From assembly GCA_949987565.1 (NCBI GenBank), contig OX465102.1:30304444-30368443 (forward strand): a DNA stretch of 64,000 nt, in the 5' to 3' direction. The notes under the pieces are model-generated. The model was not told where the DNA came from. It saw only the letters and a program-made list of their open reading frames with translations, and ran no database searches. The stretch comes from Luidia sarsii. Lineage: Eukaryota; Echinodermata; Asteroidea; Paxillosida; Luidiidae. A program made the position numbers and the translations under genes. Position 1 is the first letter of the stretch; each line of letters opens with the position of its first letter. Shown here one piece after another: positions 62,946 through 64,000 of this stretch.

Positions 62946-63120
62946 ACAGTAATTCTCCTGATGACGGCCAGAGCATACTGGTCAAAACGTCGAGTTACCA
63001 CTCTGCAGGTTCTTTTCAGAACCACACCTCTTCCTTTAAGGGACCTTATACATGGTGTCACCGCAAACCTTCCTATATTGTTTCACCCACCATGCAAAGC
63101 CTTAAGTCTTATTTATACAG
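62946..63120 (+). repeat. Family C repeat with hammerhead-like motif
   Basis: CTGATGA at 62958-62964 is followed by a 6-bp hairpin (GGCCAG ... CTGGTC), then AAAACGTC (62984-62991), close to a hammerhead order of CUGAUGA, stem II, GAAAC. The G of GAAA is A here, and no stem I with a cleavage triplet was found upstream. Then GGTTCTTTTCAGAACCACAC, CATGGTGTCACCGCAAACCT and CAAAGCCTTAAGTCTTATTT as at 49165-49265. Confidence 0.6.
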
Positions 63121-63391
63121 TAATGTGCAAGGAAACATCCCCAATATATATGTGTACATATTTTTTATCAAGCTCCAGTTTGATCCCTGAGGTTAACCTG
63201 AGATGGTCCATGAAAAGTGTGAGGTGGACTGCCACACATATTAATATGCAGGGAACACACAGCTGTCCACCATGTTATCCTGTGACCTGCGGGTACCAAT
63301 TGGCAACGAGCAGGGGCCGGCATAGTGCACTGGTGTTGATGCAGCCTTGTCGAAGGCGGTCTCCGATACAGTACGGCTCCGAGCAGAGATC
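63121..63391. other. Intron 11 or intergenic, nothing recognised
   Basis: Mixed sequence without a recognised feature. Confidence 0.4.
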
Positions 63392-63770
63392 AGGTGTCCT
63401 GCCAAAAAGTGTCCCTGCCAAATACTGTCCGCTCATTAGCATACTGATCGCTGATTGGTTAGCGTTAGGACTAGGATCAGGGTCGTTAGGGTTAGGGTTT
63501 GGATAAGAATCAGGATTGGGATTAGGATTAGGGTTAGGATTAGTGTTGTTTGGGTTAGGGTTAGCGTTACGGTTACAGTTAGGGTCCAACGGTACCAAAG
63601 TGCCCAACGTTGCGTGTGTTAGGCCAGCAACCGTACACAATGCGTGTGTAGTGCGCAACCATACCCCAACCACGGTGGTTGAATGTCATACGTATTGGAC
63701 CAATCAGCGATCAGTATGCTAATGAGTGGACACTATTTGGCAGGGGACACTATTTGGCATGATACCGGGC
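63392..63770 (-). mobile_element. MITE with telomere-like core, copy 2
   Basis: Inverted relative to copy 1 at 3299. Ends GGTGTCCTGCCAAAAAGTGT and ACACTATTTGGCATGATACC, inner ends CGCTCATTAGCATACTGATC and GATCAGTATGCTAATGAG. Core 63477-63578 is TTAGGG/ATTAGG repeats. Outside the core, CCAACGGTACCAAAGTGCCC and CATACCCCAACCACGGTGGT match copy 1 inverted. Confidence 0.88.
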
Positions 63771-64000
63771 CAAACACACGCAAACCGCAGCACAACGGGA
63801 CTAATACCACGCCGGGTGCAAGCTGCACACTGCACGCAGTCCGAGCCGCTGCCATACCACACACAATACTTGTGCGTACAGGTATACTTGTGCGTACAGT
63901 GTGGGCGAGCCTGTACGCAGCTGCAAGCTGCGGGCGGGGAGTGGTGCACAGCGTTCGCAAGATGTGAGCTGATCAATGGGGCTGCATTTCGCAGCGGTGT
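63771..64000. other. Right edge, nothing recognised
   Basis: ACTTGTGCGTACAGGTATACTTGTGCGTACAG is a short tandem duplication (about 63868-63899). No exon of the CD36-family gene seen. Confidence 0.4.

Overview
The window looks like nuclear DNA from a multicellular animal. It is gene-poor and intron-rich, has GT-AG splice sites, many tRNA-derived SINEs, palindromic MITE-like elements, relics of non-LTR retrotransposons, TTAGGG-type telomere-like repeats, and an unusual load of tandem arrays. The repeat style (hairpin MITEs, TTCAGTTCAG-type LINE tails, TTAGGG repeats) would fit a marine invertebrate deuterostome such as an echinoderm or a relative. That placement is inference with low confidence. 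There is no operon structure, no CRISPR array and no rRNA; nothing suggests a bacterium or a virus.

Only one convincing host gene is present, a CD36-family (class B scavenger receptor, LIMP-2/SCARB2-like) gene on the + strand. I could assemble eleven exons by hand between 34619 and 62356. Their phases agree at all ten joins and together give 431 codons: an N-terminal membrane anchor, then the lumenal/extracellular domain up to the conserved WLNE segment. The last exon or exons (C-terminal membrane helix and cytoplasmic tail) are not visible and probably lie beyond the right edge.

Layout: 1-34250 is intergenic. It holds a 52-bp minisatellite (139-457), a 15-bp satellite (1558-2620), a 32-bp satellite (9847-10742), a 4-kb purine satellite with 38/40-bp units and higher-order duplications (12460-16435), GGA/GGCAGG purine tracts (17820-18990), a 17-bp CCCGGG satellite (19478-20500), several hairpin elements, and a decayed reverse transcriptase (25985-26415). 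34257-34600 is a GA-rich 5' flank. 34619-62356 is the CD36-family gene, whose introns carry large arrays: TCAG (intron 1), TCTCGG (intron 1), TCTCC (intron 2), CTC/TCC (intron 2), a 21-bp/6-bp GACTCG array (intron 6), GAA (intron 7), TCCACCTCC (intron 8) and an 18/22-bp CAATCCAACCAC array (intron 10). Intron 4 holds an antisense reverse transcriptase fragment. 62357-64000 is partial intron 11 with more mobile-element pieces.

Most very long open frames in the window (up to 1475 codons) are by-products of repeats whose units lack stop codons; I do not call them genes. The most unusual observations are: repeat arrays that abut exon boundaries of one gene and stay open in the exon's reading frame (exons 1, 3, 7, 8 and 9); two inverted copies of a MITE with a telomere-like core; a foldback element with nested palindromes; and repeat families with partial hammerhead-ribozyme-like cores.
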